Below, piece after piece: positions 1 through 8,764 of a stretch of DNA of 64,000 bases. The stretch lies in the NCBI RefSeq assembly GCF_006965485.1, contig NZ_CP041360.1, positions 558,001 through 622,000 on the forward strand, in the 5' to 3' direction. This DNA is from Spirosoma sp. KCTC 42546. GTDB lineage: Bacteria; Bacteroidota; Bacteroidia; Cytophagales; Spirosomataceae. The notes under the pieces are model-generated. The model was not told where the DNA came from. It saw only the letters and a program-made list of their open reading frames with translations, and made no database searches. Position numbers and translations under genes: made by a program. Every line of letters starts with the position of its first letter. Positions within the stretch are counted from its first letter, which is position 1.

Positions 1-572
1 TTAAATCTTTTTTGTTGTCGGGCGGTTTATGAAGATAAGTCTTACACTGAAAATTATGGAAACCAAGACGAGGTCACTGCTCTTTGTTATTCCTAATCGT
101 TACTGCTGCACAGTTCCTGTCAGCGTGACGGGTTCTCTCTGGTCTGGATATGGAGGCTGGCGTTATTGCGCCTGCTCATTCTCATTGGTAAAGTTGGATG
201 CTCATCTCAGGCCTAGGCCAATTCATTCCGCCTGCCGATTCATTCATCCTGGGATAGACTATGATGCCCTTACCTACCCATCTGCACAATTACATTCTCG
301 ATCCCGTTTGTGGATGTGGACCAGAATTGACGAAACGCTGGTGATTCCAATACGCCGGAGCGCTTCACAAAAACGGGCGGCCTAGTTATTCTACTGACAT
401 TACCAATTGGCTATCAGGCGTTGGCTGTAACAGGCTTGTGCGGTTGTAACTGTTAACTTTCCTAAAAGAGCCCGTTTCTAAAGCGAACAAATTTCGACCG
501 TATAGGTTATATATGTTCATTAAGCTCTTATAGCCTATGCCCTGACTTTTGCCTGACTATCCGCTTACTGTC
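1..572. other. Gene-poor left edge, no convincing gene
   Basis: An open frame at 29-385 (118 codons) has a composition rich in Arg, Cys and Ser, matches no family I know and looks accidental. Short conceptual stretches in other frames around 270-450 look somewhat protein-like (for example a hydrophobic run near 360-450) but are broken by stops. This could be remnant coding DNA; nothing can be assigned. Confidence 0.4.
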
Positions 573-686
573 ATGGAAATCAAGAAGAAAGCGCTGCTTA
601 TTCCCGGCCCCTGGACGCTGGTATTTGCTATTTCGGCATGGTTATTCTGGCTGGCTTTGGAAGGTATATGGCAATTAATTACTTAA
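573..686 (+). CDS. Small predicted single-pass membrane protein (37 aa)
   Basis: ATG at 573 to TAA at 684-686. The protein starts MEIKKKALLIPGP, a basic N-terminus, followed by a hydrophobic and Trp-rich segment (WTLVFAISAWLFWLALEGIW) that would span the membrane once. The charge pattern (positive inside) and the clean open frame argue for a real small protein, but 37 codons can arise by chance. It lies 76 bp before the next gene on the same strand. Function unknown; no family recognised. Confidence 0.4.
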   Translation: MEIKKKALLIPGPWTLVFAISAWLFWLALEGIWQLIT

Positions 687-762
687 GCTATAGCTATACA
701 CTTAATGAGCGTGTCTGAAAAATTGGCTAACGCGCTATGATTGAAATTGGTAGATTGCAGCC

Positions 763-1077
763 ATGAACCGAATTCAGGAGCAACAAAACCAACTTCCTCG
801 CCACGGCATCGAATTCCTGTCCGAAACGGATTGTGACCGTATTCTTGCAGAATATGCAGCACTTTGTGATACGTACGTTGCCAGCCCCTATAAACCCGAA
901 GTACTGCTTACACAGGCACGAGGTCGGGCAGGGCAGACTAATATTCATATTGTTGGTGTTGGTGCTGTGTTCTATGGCGAAACAGCATTTGAAGCAAAAC
1001 TAAAGGCTATTGTTGGATTTCTGGATCGCGGGTATTTTAAGCTGGACGGCAATTTGCGGCTTATTCGACTCCTGTAA
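763..1077 (+). CDS. Hypothetical protein (104 aa)
   Basis: Soluble, no signal peptide or membrane segment. The N-terminal half is polar and helical (residues 1-45); the middle contains a Gly-rich hydrophobic stretch, NIHIVGVGAVFYGE, which could be a buried beta strand. I do not recognise the family. A hairpin follows about 55 bp after the stop, consistent with a one-gene transcript. The overlapping antisense frame (727-948) looks like a shadow. Confidence 0.5.
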   Translation: MNRIQEQQNQLPRHGIEFLSETDCDRILAEYAALCDTYVASPYKPEVLLTQARGRAGQTNIHIVGVGAVFYGETAFEAKLKAIVGFLDRGYFKLDGNLRLIRLL

Positions 1078-1132
1078 GCATATACATGATTCCTGTTGTA
1101 GGTAGCCGAAGAGAAGTAACTGGCTAAGCATA

Positions 1133-1170
1133 CACCCCGGGCTTTATCCTACTAGATAGAGCCTGGGGTG
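1133..1170 (+). terminator. Stem-loop, probable 3' end of the preceding gene
   Basis: Arms 1133-1148 and 1155-1170 pair over 16 positions with two G-U type wobbles, around the loop CTACTA. No clear T-run follows, so it may be an RNA 3'-end stabiliser rather than a classical intrinsic terminator. Confidence 0.45.
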
Positions 1171-1354
1171 AATAGAATGAGCTAATACAGGCCAGTGTAG
1201 AGGCAACATGACTTTATTAGTGCTTCCCTAAATGGATTCTATTGGATTGATAATCAGAATAATATGATTTAAGGGTGCTGGATGCGCATTCGTTGACTGG
1301 CCGGTACTGCTCCGCGAAACTAAATTGAAGAGTGCCTGATAAGCAGGAAGTAAG

Positions 1355-1753
1355 TCATTCTTTCTTTGAGAAATCTTGATTATCTCTGGTATTTTTCTGA
1401 ACCGCGATTGCTCCAAACAAGCCTAGCAAAAACGCAAATGCATAAAATCCTTTTTCACTGGGCAAGAGTGTTGCGTTCCATAGACCAATTGTTAATAGGG
1501 TAATGGACAATATGGTTGAAAACCAACAGATCCCATAATAGATATCAGTGACTGGGAGCCCCTCTAGTCTATCTCTGACACTTTTTTGTACAGATACCAC
1601 CGAGAAAATACCAAACATTAAAACGGTGAAATAGAAGCCCTTTTCATTTAGAAGCATATCGGATCGCCAAAGCCCGATTAAATAACCGAGCATACCTGCT
1701 CCCAGAGCAACCCATGAAGCGCCTACAAAGGCGGCTGATGTTTTTTGATTCAT
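1355..1753 (-). CDS. yiaA: YiaA/YiaB family inner membrane protein
   Basis: A 132-residue protein with four predicted membrane segments arranged as two repeats of the YiaAB domain. Each repeat has the family signature: [16 protein letters not shown] at about residues 28-43 and [20 protein letters not shown] near 91-110, each followed by a VQK-type basic motif (VQKSVRD, VQKNTRD). The whole length aligns by eye with E. coli YiaA. I chose the ATG at 1753 because the upstream extension is not hydrophobic and the family starts here. YiaAB proteins are inner membrane proteins of unknown function. Monocistronic in this context. Confidence 0.85.
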   Translation of the reverse strand: MNQKTSAAFVGASWVALGAGMLGYLIGLWRSDMLLNEKGFYFTVLMFGIFSVVSVQKSVRDRLEGLPVTDIYYGICWFSTILSITLLTIGLWNATLLPSEKGFYAFAFLLGLFGAIAVQKNTRDNQDFSKKE

Positions 1754-2113
1754 ACGAGATGTTTTCTGTTTAATGTGTGCAAAAAAGAAGTACTCACTGG
1801 TCCTGATTTGAAAATCTGTATAAGGCGCAACTTGACTAAAAGGCAACTCCTGAAGGTGCTTCCAGGACTACCTGTTAATTGCTATCACAAAATTAAATGA
1901 GTGAGAAGCTGCCAGTTAGTGAAAACTTTTAACGAGGTCCTTTCAGGCAACAATAGGATGGTTTAAAGCTACAATTGGCACATATCGTACGCCGATAAAA
2001 CCTGAAGTTTCTTATAAAGGGTAGGCTATAGTGTAAACAAAAATGCTCAGATGCGAAATCGAATGTAATTCCGATTTCGTACATATGGTAACTAATATTA
2101 TACTTCTCCCTCT

Positions 2114-2455
2114 ATGCGAAAACAACTACTGGATACTGATCAGATTATGTATGCGCTCGGTGATGGAAACTACAGCAATTTGTATTTTTCAAACGGTACC
2201 GTTGAGCTCACCAGCCACACGCTAAAGTGGTATGAGGAAGGCTATCCTACTTTCTTGCGGATTAGCAAGAGTGCCATGATTAACCCGAAGTATATAAAGG
2301 ATTGTGTCAGTGTCTCTCCTGGTATAGCTTATATTACAATGGATACGGGTGTCCAGATTGCTATTTCCCGTCGCAGGATTCAGCGAGTCGCTTTTAAATT
2401 GCGACGCATGGGTGAATCTGTAAGTAAAGAAGTTGGCAAGCCTGGAAGAAACTGA
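2114..2455 (+). CDS. Orphan LytTR-type DNA-binding protein
   Basis: 113 residues that consist almost only of a LytTR DNA-binding domain: an N-terminal strand with the Ala-Leu-Gly-Asp-Gly-Asn-Tyr turn (DQIMYALGDGNYSNLYF), the FLRISKSAMINPKYI segment typical of LytTR recognition (FxRxHKSxLVN in most members), and a C-terminal ISRRRIQRV helix. No receiver domain precedes it, so it cannot be controlled by aspartate phosphorylation in cis. It would act as a cytoplasmic transcription factor. It is followed by a strong terminator at 2599, so it is likely transcribed alone. Confidence 0.7.
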   Translation: MRKQLLDTDQIMYALGDGNYSNLYFSNGTVELTSHTLKWYEEGYPTFLRISKSAMINPKYIKDCVSVSPGIAYITMDTGVQIAISRRRIQRVAFKLRRMGESVSKEVGKPGRN

Positions 2456-2598
2456 TACAAGCCTGGGTTTCAAGGGCGATTATTTCCCTGTAAGGCGATA
2501 CAAAACAAAAATTAACTCTAAGTGTGAGTCTTTACACGAAATATATTGTAGAAATTGGCTGTCTTCTGATCATCTTCAAACTAACCCCCAGGTACCAG

Positions 2599-2627
2599 GG
2601 CCCAGCTTTTTACTAGCTGGGCCTTTT
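2599..2627 (+). terminator. Intrinsic terminator
   Basis: Perfect 9 bp stem, GGCCCAGCT at 2599-2607 with AGCTGGGCC at 2615-2623, loop of 7, followed by TTTT. It ends transcription from the LytTR gene. The rest of 2456-2853 holds no gene that I can support. Confidence 0.8.
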
Positions 2628-2853
2628 CTATATCCGGCCTCTATAAAGGATCATGCTCTGAAGTAGCCATAACAGGCTGAGAAAAGCACCTAAAGTAGTC
2701 TGAAATGACCTGTTCCTAAGCCAATTTGAGTAAAAAAGAGAAGTAATTCAGCGCTAATAGAGTGCCGTTGCTTGTGACGAAAAATCGTAATTTTTTCTTC
2801 CCTTGTAAGAATTCATACCATGATAAGTACTAATGAGGTAAATACGTGGTGTC

Positions 2854-3366
2854 ATGAGTGAACTAGAACAGAACCATATTTTTGAGATGTGGCTAAGCCA
2901 GCATAAGGCCTTACTTTTTAAAGTAGTACGGGCTTATGCGTTTACAGCTATGGATCAGGATGATCTGTTCCAGGAGATCATTATTCAAGTATGGCATTCC
3001 ATTCCAACTTTCAAACAGCAGTCGTCCAATACTACCTGGATGTACCGTATCGCGCTAAATACGGCTATTAAATGGCTTAGTAAAGAACGAAAACATACCC
3101 AATCTCAAGAAACACTTGATCACATCCAGGCTATTTTGCAAGAGAGTACCATTGAGATGGATGAGCGCCTGACCTGGCTCTATGAGGAAATTTATAAGCT
3201 CGATGAAATTGATCGTTCTATTTCCTTACTCCTGCTAGATGGGTTTAGCTATAAAGAGATGGCTGGCATACTGGGAATCTCGGAATCAAATGTTGGGGTA
3301 AAAATTAATCGAATTAAAAAACAGCTTATCACTAAATCTAAACAACAGGATTGTCATGGAATTTGA
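2854..3366 (+). CDS. ECF-family RNA polymerase sigma factor
   Basis: 170 residues. Region 2 covers about residues 20-85 with the DQDDLFQEIIIQVWHSI core-binding helix and TTWMYRIALNTAIKWL promoter-melting segment; region 4 is near 110-160 with the helix-turn-helix GFSYKEMAGILGISESNVG. It directs RNA polymerase to its own promoter set in the cytoplasm. The start at 2854 gives normal family length. The stop overlaps the next start by 11 bp, which indicates translational coupling with the membrane protein that follows, the position where an anti-sigma factor usually lies. Confidence 0.88.
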   Translation: MSELEQNHIFEMWLSQHKALLFKVVRAYAFTAMDQDDLFQEIIIQVWHSIPTFKQQSSNTTWMYRIALNTAIKWLSKERKHTQSQETLDHIQAILQESTIEMDERLTWLYEEIYKLDEIDRSISLLLLDGFSYKEMAGILGISESNVGVKINRIKKQLITKSKQQDCHGI

Positions 3367-3937
3367 CGAATTACAAAAAATCTGGGATTCCCAGACCAGA
3401 GAGCCACTGTGGGTTATCAATGAAAACGCATTACACAAGCGTATTCTGGCAAAAAAGAACCAGGCTCACCATATCACGACTATCAGTGAATTGCTCTTGC
3501 TTTTCGTGAATAGCATTGCCGGGGGTTTGATACTTGGAATTAATTTTTTCAAGCATTCAGAGAGCCTTTTTCTCTATATCATGGCTGCCTGGATGTTTCT
3601 TACTGCCTTGTATGTTCTGATGAGTCGGTTTCGCAGGCTAAAAGGTGAAAATGAGTTTGATCGCTCTATGCTTGGGGAACTGAATCATGCAGTCTCGATG
3701 GCAACTTACCAGGTACATCTTTCCCAACTGATGCGTTGGAATACGCTGCCTATTGGAATCCTTAGCCTGTTAAGTATTTGGGAAGGTGGTAAATCGGTTT
3801 GGCTAGCACTGGGTGTTCTGGCGTTTTTTGCCCTAACCTATTTTGCCAGTGGATGGGAACATCGGGTTTATACCAACAAAAAGCGAGAGCTGGAATCGCT
3901 ACAAAAAAAATTGGAGAAAGAAGAGATTACTGGTTGA
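3356..3937 (+). CDS. Membrane protein coupled to the ECF sigma factor, putative anti-sigma function
   Basis: 193 residues: a cytoplasmic N-terminus (MEFDELQKIWDSQT, about 40 residues), four hydrophobic segments (near 43-62, 70-90, 125-145 and 148-165), and a charged C-terminal coiled coil ending KKLEKEE. The N-terminal FDELQKIWxSQ sequence is common in Bacteroidota proteins encoded after ECF sigma factors. There is no zinc-binding anti-sigma motif (HxxxCxxC). An anti-sigma role is inferred only from position and topology. Confidence 0.65.
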   Translation: MEFDELQKIWDSQTREPLWVINENALHKRILAKKNQAHHITTISELLLLFVNSIAGGLILGINFFKHSESLFLYIMAAWMFLTALYVLMSRFRRLKGENEFDRSMLGELNHAVSMATYQVHLSQLMRWNTLPIGILSLLSIWEGGKSVWLALGVLAFFALTYFASGWEHRVYTNKKRELESLQKKLEKEEITG

Positions 3938-4146
3938 GTTTAGGCATACCAGGGCGGTCACGTTTCAGCTAGTTAAGCCAGATTGACAGGTTTACCAATA
4001 CGGGCATGCTAAACCAGTAGCTCAACTAAAAGTACAAATTGTGAGTCGATGTTTTGAACTGGGGGGAGTGGTTTTTTTTCTTTTCAGAATGGACTTGCCA
4101 TCGTTTATTGAACCCTACATTTAGCGGCCTTTCCGTAGTAACCAGT

Positions 4147-4194
4147 AAAAATAGCGCCCGTCCAGACAAGTATTTTGGACGGACGCTATTTTTT
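4147..4194. terminator. Terminator at the end of the permease gene, probably bidirectional
   Basis: An 18 bp stem with one mismatch (4147-4164 with about 4176-4193) has A5 on one side and T6 on the other, so it can terminate in both directions. It abuts the stop codon of the minus-strand permease and closes the plus-strand sigma operon region. Confidence 0.75.
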
Positions 4195-6910
4195 ACTCGG
4201 ATCGCAGACTTTTTACCGGATTCATCAGGGATGCTTTGAGGGCCTGGAAACTCACCGTTAGCAGGGCAACGATTCCTGTTGCCAACAATGCCAGCAGAAA
4301 TATGAGTGGACTGAGCGAAATCTTATACGCAAAATTGTTCAGCCAGCCGTTCATTACCCACCATGCCACGGGAGCGGCCAGAACGAAAGCAATACCAATT
4401 AGCCGCACAAACTCCCGACTGAACAGCCACAAAATACTACCGGTACTGGCCCCTAATACTTTGCGCACGCCAACTTCTTTCGTTCGCTGCACGACCATGA
4501 ACAATACGAGCCCGTACAAACCCATACAGCCAATGAGCAAGGCAATCCCGGCAAAAAAGTTGATCAGCCTGCCCATCGTCTGCTCCTGTAGATAGGTCTT
4601 CTGGAGCTGATCTTCCACAAACGATGGTTCGAAAAAACTGTCGGTATACACCTGATTGTACACTTGCTCTAACTGAGCCAACGCCCGACTGTAGTTCGCA
4701 GCGTTTAGTTGAATATTGGCCGAATAGTAGCCACTGGCGAGCGTGGTCAGAAATAGCGGATTGATCCGCTGCTTAAGGTCCGACTGATTATAATCAGTCA
4801 ACACGCCCACAATTTCCAGGGGTGCAAAACCCTCTTTATGTAAGAACTTGCCCAATACGTCCTTCGGATGGCTGAAGCCCAGCTGGTGCATAAATGTTTG
4901 GTTAATGAGCGCTTCGCGGGCTGTGTCAGAAGGCTGTATATTGCGCCCGGCCACTAACTTGAGGTCATACACGCCCACATAATTGGCATCGATCCAGGCC
5001 TGCTGGGGTCCGTAAGGCTCTTCTTTGGGACGAGTGTCGAAACGAACCCTAGTCTGACTGGTCCAGCCAGACTGGGGAGGTCCACCCATCGAATAACTGA
5101 ACTGGCCAACATCGGGTAGAGCGGTCGCCAGGTTACGGAACGTACTGAGTTTACTCAGGTCCTGCGTTGGTGTGTTGGGCAAACTCACGGTCAGAATGGC
5201 ATCTTTACGAAAGCCCAGGTCCTTAGCCCGAACGTAGCTAAGCTGATTGGCCACCACGATCAACCCAATGATCAGCATCTGTGAAATAGCGAACTGGGTT
5301 GTCACCAGGCCCCGTCTGAGCGAAAACCCGCCCACTTGCTGCGTGGTGAGCCGACCCGCCAGCGCTACCACGGGTCGGAAACCCGCCACAACCAGCGCCG
5401 GATACAGGCCCGACAGCAGAATAACGGTTGACACCAGCAGGGCTAACCACCCGATTACGGCGGGTGAAAAGTAAAATGTAAACCGGAATGGGCCGTGCAG
5501 GTAGGTGTGGGCCAGCGTTTGCCCATACCAAAATAAGGCTCCCGCCAACACGAAGGCTATACCGACAATAAGGGTTGTTTCGCCCATGAATTGCCAGAAT
5601 AGCTGCGTTTTGGTACTTCCCAATACCTTCCGAACGCCCACCTCCCGGGCCCGGTTAAGCGCCTGTGCCGTAGCGAGATTCACAAAGTTGATACTCGCCG
5701 TACCCACCAGCAACAGGCCAATCAATGCCAGCGATAGTAGCAATCCCCGGCTTACCCCGCCGTATTCGGGCGATAAGTGCATGGTGCTGAATGGGATAGC
5801 TGGATAGGAGGTTCCTTTAAGTTGCTTCGGATTATATTTCTTGATGAACGATAGCAGATTCCGGTTCCAATCCGAGACGGTGAAGCGGTCGTTGAACAGG
5901 GCGAAACAGTGGGTACTGCCATTGGTGTTGTCAAAAGGTTCATCTTCAGGACGCATGCCGAGCTGCTCCTTAAGTGATCCCCAGGAGGCCATGATCGAGT
6001 ATGCCAGATCGGTATCGTCCCGATAGTCGGCGAACACACCGACTACGCGAGCCGGAATACGGGCGTCGAGCCGGACGGTTCGGCCAACAACGCTGGTTGT
6101 TGTACCGAAGCATTTGGTAGCCATCTCGGCGCTCATCACGACCGTGCCGGGTTGGCGAAGGTCATCAGGCCCACCCGCCAGCCAGGTGTAGTCGAAAATC
6201 TTGAAGTAGGCTGGTTCAACAAAGGCACCCTTGTAGTCGTTATCCTTGATTTTCTTATCGACCCCATTCGCAACGGGTACCGCTACCAGGGGCGAGTACC
6301 ACTCTTCCAGCATCGCCACCCGTTCAATACCGGGATAATCGCTGCGGACCGCCTGTCCGAGCGGATAGGGGATGCCCTGAATGTTGAGTTCATTCGTAGA
6401 TGATGTAAATCGGGAGGTAAATTGGTAGATCCGGTCGAAGTTCCGATGATGGTGATCGGTTTGGAAGTGGTAGCGCACCAGGGCAAAAATCAGCAGTGCA
6501 CAACCCATGCCGAGGGCCAGCCCTGTTACATTGATGAACGCGTAAGCGCGGTTCTTGCGCAGATTACGCCAGGCGATGAGAAAATAATTTTGAATCATAG
6601 CGGGTTGTAGGATAAATGTGTTCTGGTACGCTGGCGGCAAGCTGGTGGGCCGGAGCGATTTCGGGTTTGAATTAGCGTAAGCCTCGGTAGTTCTGCGTCG
6701 GGCCAATGGGCGAATCATGCGTAGTACCGCCAGTATATAGTGCCAACGGGCTCTCGATTCGCCTATCGTCTTCACCCAGTAGGCGTACATTTCCAGTAAA
6801 TCGCCCTGTAGTTCGTCTTCCAGGCCAGGCGGGCTGAATCGATTCAGCAGCCAGGCGGCCCAGCGTGGCGGCCCGGAATGGTGTTCGTTGCCGTTGGTCA
6901 AGCGCCCCAT
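4193..6910 (-). CDS. MacB/FtsX-type ABC transporter permease with PadR-linked prefix domain
   Basis: About 905 residues. An N-terminal prefix of roughly 75 residues (PPRWAAWLLNRFSPP, ELQGDLLEMYAYWV) matches the permease prefix seen on transporters encoded beside PadR regulators. Then follow a transmembrane helix, a MacB-like periplasmic domain, and two FtsX permease halves, each marked by a cytoplasmic REVGVRKVLG or KEVGVRKVLG motif; eight membrane segments in total. No ATPase is encoded nearby, so it must borrow one or act without one. ATG at 6910 overlaps the PadR gene by 13 bp; an upstream ATG at 6943 is possible. Likely substrate: lipophilic compounds or peptides, by family only. Confidence 0.88.
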   Translation of the reverse strand: MGRLTNGNEHHSGPPRWAAWLLNRFSPPGLEDELQGDLLEMYAYWVKTIGESRARWHYILAVLRMIRPLARRRTTEAYANSNPKSLRPTSLPPAYQNTFILQPAMIQNYFLIAWRNLRKNRAYAFINVTGLALGMGCALLIFALVRYHFQTDHHHRNFDRIYQFTSRFTSSTNELNIQGIPYPLGQAVRSDYPGIERVAMLEEWYSPLVAVPVANGVDKKIKDNDYKGAFVEPAYFKIFDYTWLAGGPDDLRQPGTVVMSAEMATKCFGTTTSVVGRTVRLDARIPARVVGVFADYRDDTDLAYSIMASWGSLKEQLGMRPEDEPFDNTNGSTHCFALFNDRFTVSDWNRNLLSFIKKYNPKQLKGTSYPAIPFSTMHLSPEYGGVSRGLLLSLALIGLLLVGTASINFVNLATAQALNRAREVGVRKVLGSTKTQLFWQFMGETTLIVGIAFVLAGALFWYGQTLAHTYLHGPFRFTFYFSPAVIGWLALLVSTVILLSGLYPALVVAGFRPVVALAGRLTTQQVGGFSLRRGLVTTQFAISQMLIIGLIVVANQLSYVRAKDLGFRKDAILTVSLPNTPTQDLSKLSTFRNLATALPDVGQFSYSMGGPPQSGWTSQTRVRFDTRPKEEPYGPQQAWIDANYVGVYDLKLVAGRNIQPSDTAREALINQTFMHQLGFSHPKDVLGKFLHKEGFAPLEIVGVLTDYNQSDLKQRINPLFLTTLASGYYSANIQLNAANYSRALAQLEQVYNQVYTDSFFEPSFVEDQLQKTYLQEQTMGRLINFFAGIALLIGCMGLYGLVLFMVVQRTKEVGVRKVLGASTGSILWLFSREFVRLIGIAFVLAAPVAWWVMNGWLNNFAYKISLSPLIFLLALLATGIVALLTVSFQALKASLMNPVKSLRSE

Positions 6911-7236
6911 AGCTGTACAACTTGCGTTGGAATTTGATCCCATAATTGGCTACGCATCTGCCGACACTCGATCAGCGCTCGTTGCCCAGCCGTGGTTACC
7001 GTGAACAGACGTTTTTGACGACCTCCCCGCTCGGCGGTAGCTCCGCCCATCTCGGAAGAGACGAATCCCTTTTCTTCCAGCCGTTGCAGGGTGGTGTGGA
7101 CAGTAGGAAAGCTGATGCTACGGGCCATTTGCTGGTCAATGGTTTGCGTAATGGAGGCACAGTAAGCCGACTCCTGTAGAGCGGCTACCGTCAGTAAAAC
7201 GACTTCTTCCAGCTCTCCTAAAAAGGCTCGTTTCAT
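6898..7236 (-). CDS. PadR-family transcriptional regulator
   Basis: 112 residues. Winged helix at about residues 5-85 beginning MKRAFLGELEEVVLLTVAAL, with SISFPTVHTTLQRLEEKGFV as recognition helix and the wing sequence GGRQKRLFTVTTAGQRAL. I chose ATG at 7236 because MKR-x-LGE is the usual start of the family members that accompany FtsX permeases; the 23 residues upstream are not conserved in type. It probably represses its own operon, sensing a ligand through the C-terminal helix. The gene overlaps the permease start. A palindrome at 7366-7406 lies 130 bp upstream. Confidence 0.88.
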   Translation of the reverse strand: MKRAFLGELEEVVLLTVAALQESAYCASITQTIDQQMARSISFPTVHTTLQRLEEKGFVSSEMGGATAERGGRQKRLFTVTTAGQRALIECRQMRSQLWDQIPTQVVQLWGA

Positions 7237-7365
7237 TGTGAAAAGCGGTTGAAATAAATTGCGTTCAATATTAGTATAGACTTTGTCGTACAAATACCAG
7301 ACCAACTATCAATCCGTGGCCTGCCTACTCAAAAAGGGCTATTTTAGGGTAGAACCGGATGGGAA

Positions 7366-7406
7366 TCTGTCCATTTTTGGACACGTATCGTACAAAAATG
7401 GACAGA
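7366..7406. promoter_or_regulatory. Double palindrome upstream of the PadR-permease operon
   Basis: A perfect 14 bp inverted repeat (7366-7379 and 7393-7406, arm TCTGTCCATTTTTG) surrounds a 13 bp spacer. The left arm forms a second, self-contained palindrome, TGTCCATTTTTGGACA at 7368-7383. It sits in the 295 bp between padR and the next gene. Candidate operator for PadR or another regulator. Confidence 0.5.
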
Positions 7407-7531
7407 GGGTAGGCCTCGCCAGCTAGTTGCTGATATGGGTAGCCAGGCTTACTTCGATACGTAGCAATCGAATCGCTGAAAAATTTTAAAACGTACGCCT
7501 GGAGTTCGAACTACAGGTGAATGTAGTTCTT

Positions 7532-8539
7532 CTAGATATCTTTGATAACCCACGTATCGGGTGTGTTTTGCTTGCCGCTCGTGAGTTCCAGACCTTTCCC
7601 TTCTGACGGATTTCGTACCCCTTTATCCGTCAGCATCTGACCTATTTGATTAGCTAAATAAATGGACGCTTCGATTTCTGCTTTGCGAATGGCAACGCTT
7701 TCAATATTGAAGCCGAAAGGGATTGAGCGTTCCATGCAGAATGTGGTCAGTTCGGTGGCAATGTCGAGACATATCTGCACCGATTTTTCAAGGATATCGT
7801 CCGATTTTTTCAGGTCTTCTTTCAATTCATCCGGTACGTGAATACCCAACCATTCCATAAAATGGAGTGTTTTAGTCGATCCACAAGCGGTAATGGTGAA
7901 AATGATCGTCGGGGCTTTTACCTGTTGCGTGTTACAACGGATAGTCAGGTCTTCGATAACCTGCTTGGCGTAGTCAAGATTGAACACACACTGTGAAATA
8001 AAGTACGATACACCGCAGTTCATCTTATCCAGCATTCGGACATCTTCATCGTTCAGTACGTTGTGCCGTTCGGGGATGGTTACCGCGCCGATAACGGATG
8101 TGTTCTGGTGTTTGCTCCAGAGCCTGTATGCTTCCGGCAGACTGGTTTTTACCGGGTAATCCGGTGCTGGCACACCTACAAAAACAGGATAGAAATTGTG
8201 GTCGTGCAGTTCTTCCAGCCAATCAGAGAGCTCTACGTTAGAAAACTTGCCGGCAGGGCGGTATATGATTTTCGGAATGGTTAATGTACCCAGATAACCA
8301 GCCGCAAAAACAAGCGGGTCAAGCGCATTTATAAAGGGAAAGGGCCTTTCTTCTGTTGTCCGGGCCGACTCATCCTGAACATCATACACCACGAGGGCAT
8401 CGATATCCAGAGCAGTCAGTCGCTCAATGGTTTTTTGGGCAATCTCGGCAACGCGTTCAGGGGCCGTACCGGCTTTGGGTGGCGTGATGCCGTACAGTAG
8501 CACGCCAGATTCTCCGGATTTGATCTTTTCTAAAAACAT
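7532..8539 (-). CDS. Methylenetetrahydrofolate reductase-family protein
   Basis: 335 residues forming one (beta/alpha)8 barrel of the MTHFR family. The N-terminal strand carries GVLLYGITPPKAGT, where canonical MetF has the catalytic Glu of FEFFPP; here the equivalent is Tyr-Gly-Ile-Thr-Pro-Pro, so the Glu seems absent. YDVQDE, IGAVTIPERH and the FISQCVFNLDYA strand follow the family pattern, and an AEIEASIYLANQI helix ends the barrel. FAD-dependent folate reduction is plausible but the substitution suggests a divergent enzyme. It is transcribed alone and has no methionine genes next to it. Confidence 0.72.
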   Translation of the reverse strand: MFLEKIKSGESGVLLYGITPPKAGTAPERVAEIAQKTIERLTALDIDALVVYDVQDESARTTEERPFPFINALDPLVFAAGYLGTLTIPKIIYRPAGKFSNVELSDWLEELHDHNFYPVFVGVPAPDYPVKTSLPEAYRLWSKHQNTSVIGAVTIPERHNVLNDEDVRMLDKMNCGVSYFISQCVFNLDYAKQVIEDLTIRCNTQQVKAPTIIFTITACGSTKTLHFMEWLGIHVPDELKEDLKKSDDILEKSVQICLDIATELTTFCMERSIPFGFNIESVAIRKAEIEASIYLANQIGQMLTDKGVRNPSEGKGLELTSGKQNTPDTWVIKDI

Positions 8540-8764
8540 GATTGTACTTGAACCAGGGCTTAAGGCTTCTTCATTTGGTTTTAAAGATAGTACCTATATA
8601 ATGAATTTTCAGCCATCATCGCTTATGGCTTCTATAGGTACTTATTTTCCGCCTGTCTCATTTCGCCGGTAGCCACTCATTTACCCCAACATTGGGGTCA
8701 TCAACCACATTTATTCTCGTCAACACTAGGGTTAGCTTAATTTTGTAACTCATCACATCCAGAA

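Noticed and set aside
29..385. 118-codon open frame at the left edge
   Set aside because: Composition unlike a folded protein, no family resemblance, no supporting context.
1962..1990. TGGCACATATCG at 1976 as a sigma-54 promoter
   Set aside because: The -12 TTGC part is missing at the required distance.
5238..6920. Many open frames on both strands inside the permease gene
   Set aside because: They are shadows of the 905-residue permease frame, with Arg/Pro-rich non-protein-like composition.
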